NCBI RefSeq assembly: GCF_036026595.1
Contig: NZ_JARZFX010000001.1
Coordinates: 558,001 to 622,000 of the forward strand
DNA: 64,000 nt
Reading direction: 5' to 3'
DNA from: Virgibacillus_P tibetensis
GTDB lineage: Bacteria; Bacillota; Bacilli; Bacillales; Amphibacillaceae
Part shown: positions 54,909 through 63,870 of the stretch, piece by piece
Position numbering within the stretch: position 1 is the stretch's first letter
Layout: each line of letters begins with the position of its first letter
Made by a program: the position numbers and the translations under genes
Notes under the pieces: generated by a model
The model's database searches: none
Told to the model about the DNA's origin: nothing
The model's input: the letters and a program-made list of their open reading frames with translations, nothing else

Positions 54909-55325
54909 TTAATTACTTACATTCAAACGATTATCTAATAAAATAGTTGGATTTATCTCTAGAAGATCTTTTATAAACTTTTGCTGATCCACAGGTGAAA
55001 TCGAGATTACGTCATATTTACTGCACAATATCTCGATTTTATCCGTTGATAATGCAGGAGCCATAAATGGATTTTTGTTCTTATTTATTCTTTTTATATC
55101 CTTAATATGTATTGTTTGTCGAATGGGTCCATACCTTACTTTGATCTGTTCATTTTCAATTTTATAATCAGTCTTAAACCAGAACCATAAAAGAACTAAA
55201 GCCAAAGGTAACATAAATAAAGCTGCTGTAACATCCCCTGTAATTAAGGGAACCACAACTCCTACTGATGCTACACCCCATAATAATAATGTCAGCCACC
55301 AATCTTTTTTTGAAGGAAAATACAT
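54909..55325 (-). CDS. Membrane protein with bacterial PH-like domain
   Basis: 138 residues: two N-terminal membrane helices (about 8-27, 30-50) and a beta-rich domain YKIENEQIKVRYGPIRQTIH, IKDIKRINKNKNPFMAPALS, then IEILCSKYDVISISPVDQQK. This is the bacterial PH/DUF1200-type fold of small envelope proteins in Firmicutes. Function unknown. GAGGAGG lies before the start. It is 34 nt upstream of cysK on the same strand, so both may be co-transcribed. Confidence 0.75.
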   Translation of the reverse strand: MYFPSKKDWWLTLLLWGVASVGVVVPLITGDVTAALFMLPLALVLLWFWFKTDYKIENEQIKVRYGPIRQTIHIKDIKRINKNKNPFMAPALSTDKIEILCSKYDVISISPVDQQKFIKDLLEINPTILLDNRLNVSN

Positions 55326-55617
55326 AGTTAATTCCTCCTCTCCATACCTGTTAATTCTTCATTATAAATTGCCTATTTATAATTATATCCTACATGCTTA
55401 TTATAACCAAAAATTTTACATATCATTTCATTGTTTCCCTTAACTAACCGGCACTTATTTGGTATATATTGGATTTAAAATAATGAGTTATATTTTATAT
55501 TACGGACAGACTAACTTCTATAAATGAAAATAAACCATTTTGGAATCAACATCGTTATATTAGATGTGCCATAATTGGTCTGCTTTCATTTAAAAAAATC
55601 AAAAGGAGTGTTAAATA

Positions 55618-55830
55618 ATGGAAAACAACCGCAATATCAATAACAATAACGATAATCGAAACAACCGCAATAACCGCAACAACAATAACAACAATAATAA
55701 CAATCAAGAGGTAAACAACGTAGAATTTGCGAATGAATTTCTTGATAACAACAACAATAACAACAATAATAATAACAGAAACAATAATAACAACAACAAC
55801 CGTAACAACAATAATAACCGCAATAGATAA
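55618..55830 (+). CDS. Asparagine-rich low-complexity protein, perhaps a gamma-type spore protein
   Basis: 70 residues, of which well over half are Asn with scattered Arg, encoded by a mix of AAC and AAT. The only complex segment is QEVNNVEFANEFLDN in the middle. This resembles the germination-protease cleavage motif of gamma-type small acid-soluble spore proteins (TEFASET in B. subtilis SspE). A strong AAAGGAG site precedes the ATG, and a perfect terminator follows, so it is a real gene. Spore amino-acid reservoir is an inference. Confidence 0.6.
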   Translation: MENNRNINNNNDNRNNRNNRNNNNNNNNNQEVNNVEFANEFLDNNNNNNNNNNRNNNNNNNRNNNNNRNR

Positions 55831-55849
55831 TGAACTTAAACATGTTTAT

Positions 55850-55891
55850 AAACCTGTATCACAATTTATATACGTGATACAGGTTTATTGT
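55850..55891 (+). terminator. Terminator after the Asn-rich gene
   Basis: AAACCTGTATCAC (55850-55862) pairs perfectly with GTGATACAGGTTT (55874-55886). Confidence 0.88.
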
Positions 55892-55903
55892 CATTTTTAT
55901 TTT

Positions 55904-56095
55904 AGTTTTTTAATGCTTTTACAGCAGGTCCTTCTATGACTTCTCCAATCTCGCGGAAACTCGATCCATGACTCTCACATTACAACCCGGGTGGATACAT
56001 GTTAATAAGTCAACCAAATGAAGGCTTCCCTCTTCATCCCTGTATGCTCCGACAACTTCTCCTTGCACATTTACAATATATCCCCTGTTTGTTAT
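55904..56095 (-). pseudogene. Rieske-domain relic
   Basis: One minus-strand frame reads IVNVQGEVVGAYRDEEGSLH, then LVDLLTCIHPGCNV, which matches YhfW GKRAGVYKDEGESLHMVD and CTHMGCEV (first Rieske ligand pair). After a frame change, SSFREIGEVIEGPAVKALKN, stop, aligns with SRFSYTGEVVTGPATKPLSK at the YhfW C-terminus. The second CPCHG ligand box is deleted. No FAD domain is found upstream. Confidence 0.7.
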
Positions 56096-56182
56096 TCAGG
56101 TCGTTGGCATCCTTGACAAGAGCGGAATCACCATAATTGGAACTATTCCCGCTTTCTTTCCCTGGTAAAGAACTAAAATCAA

Positions 56183-56998
56183 CTATTTACTGGAATCGAT
56201 TTTAGTTCTATTAAATGTAAATTGTTTTTGTTCATTAAAAAATGTTTTGTATGCTAAATGAAGAAATATAACTACTGTTATAGAAACAGTACCAGCTACT
56301 CCGAGCATGATAGCTATCTGGTATTTTACGGCAGTTACCGGTGAAGCACCTGCTATAATCTGACCTGTCATCATACCTGGCAGGAATACAATGCCCATAC
56401 CTACCATGGAATTAATTGTTGGCAGCATCGCTGAATCAAACGCCTGATTCAGTATTGTCTTTGAAGCTTCCTTTGGAGATGCTCCAAGCATTAGGGCACC
56501 TTCTACTTTTTCTTTCTGCTCTTTCATGCCAATCAATAGATTGTTTATACCTAAAGTGATACCTGTCATGGCATTTCCAATAACCATCCCACCTATCGGA
56601 ATAAAAAACCGCGGATCATACCAGGGATCGAGATTTAAAACAACAAGTATAAAGAAGGCCAAGCTCACACTGATTCCTGAGCCCATTGCTAAAGCAATCA
56701 TTTTCTTAACCGGCGGCTGAATACTGATAGTGGATCGCTGGTAGACATTGAAAATAGCAAAGCCTAACATAATCAGGACAATTAGCAACGTGATGATTGG
56801 ATGAGGATATTCAAATACATACATTAATAAATAGCCGACCAAAACGAGTTGGACTGTCATTCTGACTGTAGCTATGACAATTAATTTCTCACGAGGAATT
56901 TTCTTTATTCGTACAATAATTAATATAACAATAATAAAAAGGTATGCAGCTATTAACTGCCATAAGGCCAGGTCTATTGCATCTGCTTCATTCATCAT
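56183..56998 (-). CDS. fetB: ABC transporter permease, FetB/YbbM family
   Basis: 271 residues with about six to seven membrane helices; VGNAMTGITLGINNLL and LMLGASPKEASKTIL mark the UPF0014/FetB family. In E. coli FetAB exports iron and protects from oxidative stress; related Firmicute pairs may act on metals or membrane stress. The gene overlaps the ATPase gene by 11 nt, so they form one unit. Confidence 0.87.
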   Translation of the reverse strand: MMNEADAIDLALWQLIAAYLFIIVILIIVRIKKIPREKLIVIATVRMTVQLVLVGYLLMYVFEYPHPIITLLIVLIMLGFAIFNVYQRSTISIQPPVKKMIALAMGSGISVSLAFFILVVLNLDPWYDPRFFIPIGGMVIGNAMTGITLGINNLLIGMKEQKEKVEGALMLGASPKEASKTILNQAFDSAMLPTINSMVGMGIVFLPGMMTGQIIAGASPVTAVKYQIAIMLGVAGTVSITVVIFLHLAYKTFFNEQKQFTFNRTKIDSSK

Positions 56999-57674
56999 TA
57001 TGCTCCTTCATTGCCACAGTTTTACTGAATCTATCCATATATATAATTTTATCTGCAACCAATTCCCCCAATTGTTTGTCGTGGGTAATCATAACCATTG
57101 ATTTTTGATTCGCTTTTACATATGCAACAAACGTTTTAATGACAAGGAGTGCAGTAGAATCATCTAGCGCTGAGGATGGTTCGTCCAAAAGAAATACATC
57201 TCCATCCATCAAAAGGACCCGGGCTAAAGCCAATCTCTGTTTCTCCCCGCCTGATAAATCAGCAGCGTTAGCTTCTAATGTCTTATTTAATTTCATTTCT
57301 TTTAGTGCATTATTCAACCGTTCATCATCAACTGCTGGCTTTTCTGCAAATCTTAATCCAATTAATAAATTATCACGGACTGTTCCATCAAAAATCACAG
57401 GTGCCTGAGGAACCATGATAACTTTCCGACGTAATTCAACCGGATCGCTCTTCCGTATATCATCGTTTCTATAATAAATTATTCCTTCATCAGGTGTATC
57501 TAAATTATTCAAAAGCCTTAAAAAAGTCGATTTACCACTTCCACTTTGGCCTACAATACAGGTTACAGACTGATCCTCAATTTGCAACTCTTTTATTTCT
57601 ATTATATTTGCAACTTTTAAATTCTCTATTTTAAACAAGTTTAAGAACTCCCTGCTAATTGGATCAATTCGCAT
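56988..57674 (-). CDS. fetA: ABC transporter ATP-binding protein, FetA/YbbL family
   Basis: 228 residues. Walker A is GQSGSGKSTFLRLL, Q-loop in VPQAPVIFDG, signature DLSGGEKQRLALARVLL, Walker B DVFLLDEPSSALD, and the switch His in VMITHDKQLGELV. Pairs with the adjacent permease to form a FetAB-like exporter. Start ATG at 57674 with AAGGATC before it; alternative starts are not better. Confidence 0.9.
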   Translation of the reverse strand: MRIDPISREFLNLFKIENLKVANIIEIKELQIEDQSVTCIVGQSGSGKSTFLRLLNNLDTPDEGIIYYRNDDIRKSDPVELRRKVIMVPQAPVIFDGTVRDNLLIGLRFAEKPAVDDERLNNALKEMKLNKTLEANAADLSGGEKQRLALARVLLMDGDVFLLDEPSSALDDSTALLVIKTFVAYVKANQKSMVMITHDKQLGELVADKIIYMDRFSKTVAMKEHNDE

Positions 57675-58020
57675 AATAAATCGATCCTTATAATCTTCAC
57701 TTAGTATTCCAGTAGCACTCCAAACTATTTTAACTACATTACTTTTTTAGAACATGCAATTAAATAATTTAGGCCTCATATCCCTACCAAATTCAATAAT
57801 AGCCGTTATTGATCTAAATTCATATAAACTAGTCTTTATCTATTGTTCCGTATTAACAATTCACTTACTTCTTATTTACTAGTTTATTTAAAATAGCTCA
57901 CGTTTACCAGTTAAACAAATCAATATTTGTATATGCTGCTGCTTTATTAGTTCTATCCCATAAACACATAATTAATGACACTCATCACAGCCCATTTCAA
58001 ATACCCCATCCAATAAATAA
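57675..58020. other. Gene-free stretch
   Basis: About 350 AT-rich bases upstream of fetAB with no gene or RNA that I can support; it should contain the fetAB promoter. Confidence 0.5.
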
Positions 58021-58081
58021 CATACCCTACCCCGTACCTGTACATACCCTACATGTCGTTAGTTGTACGGGGGTGGGTATG
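58021..58081. repeat. 17-bp inverted repeat at the left edge of the GC-rich island
   Basis: CATACCCTACCCCGTAC (58021-58037) pairs with GTACGGGGGTGGGTATG (58065-58081), 15 of 17 positions. CATACCC also recurs in the hairpin at 58392. It marks the left edge of the island. Confidence 0.75.
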
Positions 58082-58615
58082 GTTAATTCTTGTGGTTAGC
58101 TAACCAGTTGCACCTATGTTATATATGTGGTTTGGAGGTTTGCAGGGTATATATATTACAAGAAAGAACAAAAGCGCAGGGCGCCCGTTTAGGGACGTAC
58201 GGACTGCGCCTGAGCTTCGCGGGTGGGTCGACGTTGCCGCGCAAAGCGGCGTACTTAGTCGATCTTCCCCTGCCGCAGGAGGTTCACTCCAAAGTATAAG
58301 ATTTACTTAGATGTTCGCCATTCCTGGCGATAAGTCAAGTTCAGGTGGTGTAGCGCTGGTTTTTTGCGCTACATGAATGACTAAAAGGAAACATACCCCT
58401 TCTTAGGGGTATGCCGGCGTTGGGTGCAAAGCCCGGTTTTAGTCGGCCTTCCTTATCCTTAGGAAGCCGATGTTGAGTTAGATTACGGAGGTGAAGGAAG
58501 TCTCGCTAGTCCCTGGGCGCTGGCCGATGAAAACGCCACGTCCTGTGGCTTCATCGGCACTAGGACGTCCTTTCCGTCGGAGCTGGACTTGGCTGTTCAA
58601 GTGTAAGGATTAATT
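58021..58615 (+). ncRNA. GC-rich, hairpin-dense non-coding island (candidate structured RNA or repeat element)
   Basis: About 600 bases, far richer in GC than the surrounding genome, without a credible gene. Hairpins include GCGCAG/CTGCGC (58174-58209), GCCGC-GCAAA-GCGGC (58236-58250), TCGCCA/TGGCGA (58315-58330) and TGTAGCGC/GCGCTACA (58349-58373). CATACCCCT/AGGGGTATG (58392-58413) and GCCGATGAA/TTCATCGGC enclosing GCCAC/GTGGC (58523-58558) follow. Two modules align: CGACGTTGCCGC-GCAAAGC...TTAGTCGATCTTCC (58229-58268) and CGGCGTTGGGT-GCAAAGC...TTAGTCGGCCTTCC (58416-58453). Their outer stems change together (TCGAC/GTCGA versus GCCGGC/GTCGGC), which supports a conserved fold. Strand is not certain. 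Confidence 0.6.
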
Positions 58616-58645
58616 GCAGCCAAAAATTTCTTTCTTACCTTATAA

Positions 58646-58681
58646 ATAAAGCCCCAGCAGAATTTTGCCAGGGCTTTATAA
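58646..58681 (-). terminator. Terminator after ypcP
   Basis: TAAAGCCC (58647-58654) pairs with GGGCTTTA (58671-58678); on the minus strand it is followed by TTTATAAGG. It closes the dynA-ypcP operon. Confidence 0.8.
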
Positions 58682-58687
58682 CTGATT

Positions 58688-59551
58688 CTATAATAATTTG
58701 GCTAGATTTTTAAATTCCAGCTCGGTAAACTTTTCTTCTACTTTTAGTTTATCATATTCCCATAATGCGCCTTCTAAATGACAACTGACAGGTACATCAC
58801 ATTTAATCTCAGCAAGTACTCTGGAAAGGTGCAGCATATCCTTGTTTGTTTTTATTTTTGTTTGAACTCCATTTGGTAATCTATCAATATTATCCAATAT
58901 AACTTCTATTGTTCCATATTCCTGGATAAGCTTAAGTGCAGTTTTTTCACCTATACCCTTAACTCCAGGATAGTTGTCAGAAGCATCACCCATAAGCGCC
59001 TTTAAGTCAATTATCTGCTTTGGTTGGATTCCCTTTTTATCGTAAAAATTCTCCTGATCGAAAACTTCGTAATTTCCTTGACCTTTTCGCATAATTGCAA
59101 CACGAACATGCTCATCAACTAGTTGCAGTATATCATGGTCACCAGTCAGAATGGTCACCTCGTTTTCCATAGCATATAGTTTTGCCAGTGTGCCTATGCA
59201 GTCATCAGCTTCATAGTTCTCCAATCCAATGTTAGGCATATCAAATACCTCAACCACTTCTTTAATAAGATCAAATTGTGGAATGAGCTCCACAGGCGGA
59301 TCCGATCTATTTGCTTTATAACCATCATATAAATCTGTACGAAATGTCTTACTACCCATGTCCCAGCAACAAACTACATGGGTAGGCTTAAACGTATCTA
59401 CTGCATCTAAAAAATAGCGCATGAACTGATAAACGCCGTTGGTAGGGACCCCTTTACTCGTTACCATAAAGTTCCCCCGAAATGATGTAGCGAAGAAACC
59501 ACGGAATAGCAAAGCCATCCCATCTACCAGTAAAACTTGGTTTTTATTCAT
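58688..59551 (-). CDS. ypcP: 5'-3' exonuclease (YpcP/ExoA-like flap nuclease)
   Basis: 287 residues, homologous to the N-terminal 5'-nuclease domain of DNA polymerase I. Metal-binding acidic residues lie in LLVDGMALLFRGFFATS, CCWDMGSKTFR, YEADDCIGTLAKL, ILTGDHDILQLV, and the helix-hairpin-helix LMGDASDNYPGVKGIGEKTA. It removes RNA primers or flaps. Its ATG overlaps the dynA stop (TAATG). Same order as B. subtilis ypbR-ypcP. Confidence 0.93.
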   Translation of the reverse strand: MNKNQVLLVDGMALLFRGFFATSFRGNFMVTSKGVPTNGVYQFMRYFLDAVDTFKPTHVVCCWDMGSKTFRTDLYDGYKANRSDPPVELIPQFDLIKEVVEVFDMPNIGLENYEADDCIGTLAKLYAMENEVTILTGDHDILQLVDEHVRVAIMRKGQGNYEVFDQENFYDKKGIQPKQIIDLKALMGDASDNYPGVKGIGEKTALKLIQEYGTIEVILDNIDRLPNGVQTKIKTNKDMLHLSRVLAEIKCDVPVSCHLEGALWEYDKLKVEEKFTELEFKNLAKLL

Positions 59552-62500
59552 TAAGACACTTCCTCTACAGCATATTTCTTCAAAATACTTTCAATCAATT
59601 GGTTTTTCTCTGTAAGCTCATTCATATTCACTGGAGCGCTCAACATTTCTAAATTGCTGTCTATATGCATAGTTATATTTCGTTTAACATCCATTTTAAT
59701 TTCCTCGATAATTTGATTCCATTCCATTAAATAGGCTTGGTCCATTATAGACCTATTTTCATCAATATAGTGCTGGGCGATAGGTTTCAATATATCATAG
59801 ATGCTATCCTTCATTACCTCTTTCTCATTTTTTTCAAAGAAAGATTTTGTACCTTTAAAAGTCGATAGTGCTCTGTCAAATTGATGAGTGTCTATCATTC
59901 GGAAAGCTTGCTCAAAAGTCGGTGTTTCTAGATTCACTGGGTCCATGTTAGGTAGAATAAAGGTTTCAACTACTTGATTAGATCTTTTGGCGATCTCATT
60001 ATAAACTTCTTTTCCAAGACTAGTAACATGTGATTCGATCCTCAGGGAAACAGCTTGCAGCTCCTGCAGCAATTCAAATGCAATATAATCCAATAAGTTC
60101 TGTAAACTGTTATGCAATTGTACGTGAGCCTTTTTCCCTGATTCAGTTATTGTGGTTGGGTTAAATGCTTCTTTAAACATATCATGAAATCTTATACCTA
60201 ATCTCTCTAATACATAGTATAGCTGCTTATCAATCTTTTGACTGATTTGTTCTTCATAAGTTACTGTAACCCGTTCAGAAGCCAGCTGTTCAAGCATTTC
60301 TTTCTTAGAAAACAACTCCCGTTTAAATTCACCTTTTTCCTTCTCACCTAAATTTGCTGATGCTAAGTAATGTTGTAACGTATCATAGGTACGTTTTATA
60401 TCCCATATCGTGGATTCAGTAGTTAAAGCAGTCAAATCATTATGAATAAATTTATTAAAGTTTTCTTCAAAAGTAGCCATTTGCTCACTAAGGGCCTTAT
60501 TTTTCTGTTTAGCTTCGAGAGCTTGTTTACTGGACAGCGGATATAGTCTCGGAAAACGAATACCCAGCTGTATTAATTGTTCCTGCACATAATTGGTAAC
60601 TACACGAAGCTCTCCATCATCTTTTGCTAAATCAGAAGCATTTATTATGAAAAACATTTTATCTAATTGAAAGGTATCCTTCACACGTCCTAATTGCGTG
60701 AGAAAATCCTTATCTGCTCTGGATAATGCGTGGTTATAATACGTCACATAAAGAATAGCATCTGCATGTTTGATATAGTCAAATGCAACATTTGTATGAC
60801 GGGCATTCACAGAGTCTGCACCAGGAGTATCAACAAGAGTAATTCCTTGCCTGGTTAAAGCACAATCATAATAAAGATCAATAGACTCAGCATAACAAGC
60901 CTTTGTCTCATCTGTTACGAATTCTGCAAAATCCTCCAATGTAATTTCAATTGTTTTTCCGATAAACTCTTTATTTTCCTCATATCCAGTAATCATTGCT
61001 TGTAAATATGACTGATACATTTTGTTTAATTGCTGGTTTTGATGTATTCCATTGGTTTGCACCCATTGCAGCAAAGATTTAAAATCAGTAGCTTCTGGTT
61101 TGAAATTTTTGGTAATTTGAGCTAAATCTTTACTCAATGTTTCGTCGTCTTTAATCGTTACAATCACTGTACCATGCTTATGTTTATCTGTTACTGGTGA
61201 TATGCGATTTACTGTTGCCGTTGTCGGATTAGGGGAAACCGGTAACAACTTCTCTCCTAGTAACGCATTAGCAAAAGATGATTTCCCTGCACTGAAGGCA
61301 CCAAATAGAGCAATTGTATAGGAGCGGTTAGCTAAGCGATTTTGCTTTCTTTTTAAATCTTCAATAATACCTTGAAAACCAGGCAGGTCCTCTACCGTGT
61401 TAACAGTTATCTTCACGCTTTCAATAACACTTTCAATGGATTGAATAGATTGTACCTTCTTTTTATTACCTGTTTCTCCAACTACTGATGTGGATTCATT
61501 TGTAGTTGTTTGATTACGTTTATTTGACGAACTATCACCTTTTACGTATGTTTGTTTTGCCTTTATTGCTTTTTGTACGGCTTCCCATGCATCTATTTCA
61601 TTAGTTGGGGAATCAAGCTGTTCGTCAACATGTTTAAATTTTTCTTCTAGCTCTGCTTGTATAGCATCCTTATTCAATTTTAAAGAATAAACATCCGTTA
61701 AATCATGCAACTGATCATTATAGGATTCTAGCAGATTCTGGTTTTGATCAGTAAGCTTGCTTCTAATTATATCTTTTAAATTGCGTGCCTTTTGCTTAAA
61801 GCTATTTTTAATATCAGTTGATACATCATTTGTATAGTGCAGCACATAATCCCCGTTTAATTTCGCTCCAGGTTTAATCAATTTAATAAGTTCATCACCT
61901 GAATATATAACTGTCAATTCCTGAATTTGCTTCTGGATATTGGGATCGGTTATCTCATACTGTTTTAGTAAATTAGTGAATTTATCACGCAGCTTCCACT
62001 GAATAGTTGCATCTATACTGGCTTGCAATGCATTCAAAAATACATTAAGTCTAGACTTTCTTTCGTCTGCTGTCTTTTTCTTGGAGCCTAATAAACCCAC
62101 TTTGAAATCATGTTGTTGTGATTCCAGAAATGAAGTTGCTTTATCTCTTAGGTCAGAAGGCATGAGATATGCATTTTTTAACGTGTTTTGTAGTTCGTTT
62201 TGAAAATCCTTTTCCAATTCCGTCGGCATATTTTGGACATCATTTATTTTATTTTCCAGTTGATCTATTTTTGAAAAGTCTATTTCCAAGTCATCTTGTG
62301 TATTCGACAATATAGAATATTGATCTTCATATTCTGTTTTCAGATATACTTTATGTTCATTTATAACATGGTTAATAGAACGTTCGATGCTAAAGTATTG
62401 CTCTTTCTCTTCATACATTATAGAAAAAAGTTTATCTTTAATCTCTTCAAATTGATTATAATTCACAGAAGGATTTAGTAACGAAGAATAGAATATACTT

Positions 62501-63225
62501 TTTGGTTCAATTCCCCATTGATCAAACGTTTGTTTAATACTTGTATCAAACATAGTAAATGGTAATTCTTCCTCATCATGCTTATCAATCTGGTTGACTA
62601 TTACATAAAATGGAATCGATTTTTCCTGTAGTGATTGCAGGAATTGCATATTAACCTCTGATTGGACATGATTATAGTCCATTACATAAAAAAGAGCATC
62701 TACTAAATACATCGAAGATAATGTCATTAATCGATCAGCGTCGTCTGCTGCATCAATTCCAGGGGTATCCATTATCGAACAGCCAATAGGAATGATTGAC
62801 TCTGATGTACTGATTTCGATCTTTCTAATTGCATCTCTGTCTTTAGAATAATCTTTAATCATATCAATGTCATAAGGCTCATTGTACTCAACAGGTTGAT
62901 CATGATGAAAGTAAACACGAGCTACACCTTCTCCAGAAGTTAATTTGACTATAGTTGCACTTGTGGGAATCGGACTCTTAGGAAGGATATCTGCATTGAA
63001 AAGCGAATTAATCATTGATGATTTCCCAGCAGAAAAATGACCAGCGAAACTGACCAATAATTCTTTTTTTTCTAGCTTTTCATACAGTTCAAGTATTTTT
63101 GCAGCATTTGTCTTATCATTGTTATCAATCATCACTTGATACAAAGCGACTAAATGGTGTAACTTTACATGTGAATTTATTCTATCTTTTAATATCAAGC
63201 TGTTCATGTCCTTTCTCTTATCCAT
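59551..63225 (-). CDS. dynA: Two-headed bacterial dynamin (DynA/YpbR)
   Basis: 1224 residues, a fusion of two dynamin-like proteins, as in B. subtilis DynA (1193). First GTPase: P-loop GHFSAGKSSMINSLF (about residue 61), PTSATIVKL (switch I Thr), DTPGIDAADDADR, and NQIDKH. Second: P-loop GAFSAGKSSFANALLGEKLL (about residue 640), PTTATVNRI, DTPGADSVNARH. Each head is followed by long helical stalk regions. DynA fuses membranes and protects cells against phage lysis and pore-forming agents. It is co-transcribed with ypcP. Confidence 0.95.
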   Translation of the reverse strand: MDKRKDMNSLILKDRINSHVKLHHLVALYQVMIDNNDKTNAAKILELYEKLEKKELLVSFAGHFSAGKSSMINSLFNADILPKSPIPTSATIVKLTSGEGVARVYFHHDQPVEYNEPYDIDMIKDYSKDRDAIRKIEISTSESIIPIGCSIMDTPGIDAADDADRLMTLSSMYLVDALFYVMDYNHVQSEVNMQFLQSLQEKSIPFYVIVNQIDKHDEEELPFTMFDTSIKQTFDQWGIEPKSIFYSSLLNPSVNYNQFEEIKDKLFSIMYEEKEQYFSIERSINHVINEHKVYLKTEYEDQYSILSNTQDDLEIDFSKIDQLENKINDVQNMPTELEKDFQNELQNTLKNAYLMPSDLRDKATSFLESQQHDFKVGLLGSKKKTADERKSRLNVFLNALQASIDATIQWKLRDKFTNLLKQYEITDPNIQKQIQELTVIYSGDELIKLIKPGAKLNGDYVLHYTNDVSTDIKNSFKQKARNLKDIIRSKLTDQNQNLLESYNDQLHDLTDVYSLKLNKDAIQAELEEKFKHVDEQLDSPTNEIDAWEAVQKAIKAKQTYVKGDSSSNKRNQTTTNESTSVVGETGNKKKVQSIQSIESVIESVKITVNTVEDLPGFQGIIEDLKRKQNRLANRSYTIALFGAFSAGKSSFANALLGEKLLPVSPNPTTATVNRISPVTDKHKHGTVIVTIKDDETLSKDLAQITKNFKPEATDFKSLLQWVQTNGIHQNQQLNKMYQSYLQAMITGYEENKEFIGKTIEITLEDFAEFVTDETKACYAESIDLYYDCALTRQGITLVDTPGADSVNARHTNVAFDYIKHADAILYVTYYNHALSRADKDFLTQLGRVKDTFQLDKMFFIINASDLAKDDGELRVVTNYVQEQLIQLGIRFPRLYPLSSKQALEAKQKNKALSEQMATFEENFNKFIHNDLTALTTESTIWDIKRTYDTLQHYLASANLGEKEKGEFKRELFSKKEMLEQLASERVTVTYEEQISQKIDKQLYYVLERLGIRFHDMFKEAFNPTTITESGKKAHVQLHNSLQNLLDYIAFELLQELQAVSLRIESHVTSLGKEVYNEIAKRSNQVVETFILPNMDPVNLETPTFEQAFRMIDTHQFDRALSTFKGTKSFFEKNEKEVMKDSIYDILKPIAQHYIDENRSIMDQAYLMEWNQIIEEIKMDVKRNITMHIDSNLEMLSAPVNMNELTEKNQLIESILKKYAVEEVS

Positions 63226-63279
63226 ACTAGCGTCTATTATACGAGATTCAGCAGTGTTTTTCTACCTAATATCGCTATA

Positions 63280-63750
63280 TTACACCCTAAAATCTTTTAT
63301 CAGTTTGGTCGTAATATAATGTATTAAATCTCCTCGACTAAGAACACCGACCACCTGATTATCCTTATTAATTACTGGTATCTTCTTAAAGCGGTATCGG
63401 GAGAATATAGATAGCGCCTCATCAATATTATCATTCGGTTGAACATTATGGATATTTTTCTTACGCATTATCTCCCCTACAAGATTGTTCATGGAATAAG
63501 ATAGTCGATGGGTTAGCTCTTCTTTTTCACTGACCACTACAAGTGGGAACATGTCATACACTGTTCTGCTTTTCGGCTGCAAATAGCGGATCACATCACC
63601 ATCACTAATCATACCTATTAATTTATTGTCCTTATCAACCACAGGAACTCCACCGATACTATTCGTGGACAAAATTTCCAACAACTGTTTAATTGTCGTT
63701 TCTTTAGTAACACTAATTACATCCTTAATCATAAAATCTTTTATCTTCAT
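63280..63750 (-). CDS. CBS-domain pair protein
   Basis: 156 residues consisting of two CBS motifs (residues about 1-62 and 85-150), with GGVPVVDKDNKLIGMISDGD and KKIPVINKDNQVVGVLSRGD, which usually bind adenine nucleotides. The segment between them is longer than usual. Start: ATG at 63750 after GGAGGA; four further residues are open upstream. Probably a nucleotide-sensing regulatory protein; partner unknown. Confidence 0.88.
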   Translation of the reverse strand: MKIKDFMIKDVISVTKETTIKQLLEILSTNSIGGVPVVDKDNKLIGMISDGDVIRYLQPKSRTVYDMFPLVVVSEKEELTHRLSYSMNNLVGEIMRKKNIHNVQPNDNIDEALSIFSRYRFKKIPVINKDNQVVGVLSRGDLIHYITTKLIKDFRV

Positions 63751-63870
63751 ATGTTCCTCCATAAGTTGTGTTTTATCTTTTGTTCAGGATAAATGTACCA
63801 TAATAACAGCAGAATAGCTTTTAGTACTCTTACATAAAAACCAACCATCAAAGGACTCTTTTACTTATCA

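Noticed and set aside
55637..55843. Cys/Tyr-rich ORF antisense to the Asn-rich gene
   Set aside because: It is the mirror of AAC/AAT repeats; no start signal of its own.
58090..58310. Overlapping 64-69 codon ORFs in the GC-rich island
   Set aside because: They overlap in different frames, lack ribosome sites and lie over strong hairpins; GC-rich non-coding DNA gives long chance frames.
58021..58615. OLE RNA or another known large extremophile RNA
   Set aside because: No OAP-type membrane protein gene is adjacent and I could not find the known conserved core; size alone is not enough.
62296..62478. Hydrophobic plus-strand ORF inside dynA
   Set aside because: Shadow of the dynA reading frame, no ribosome site.
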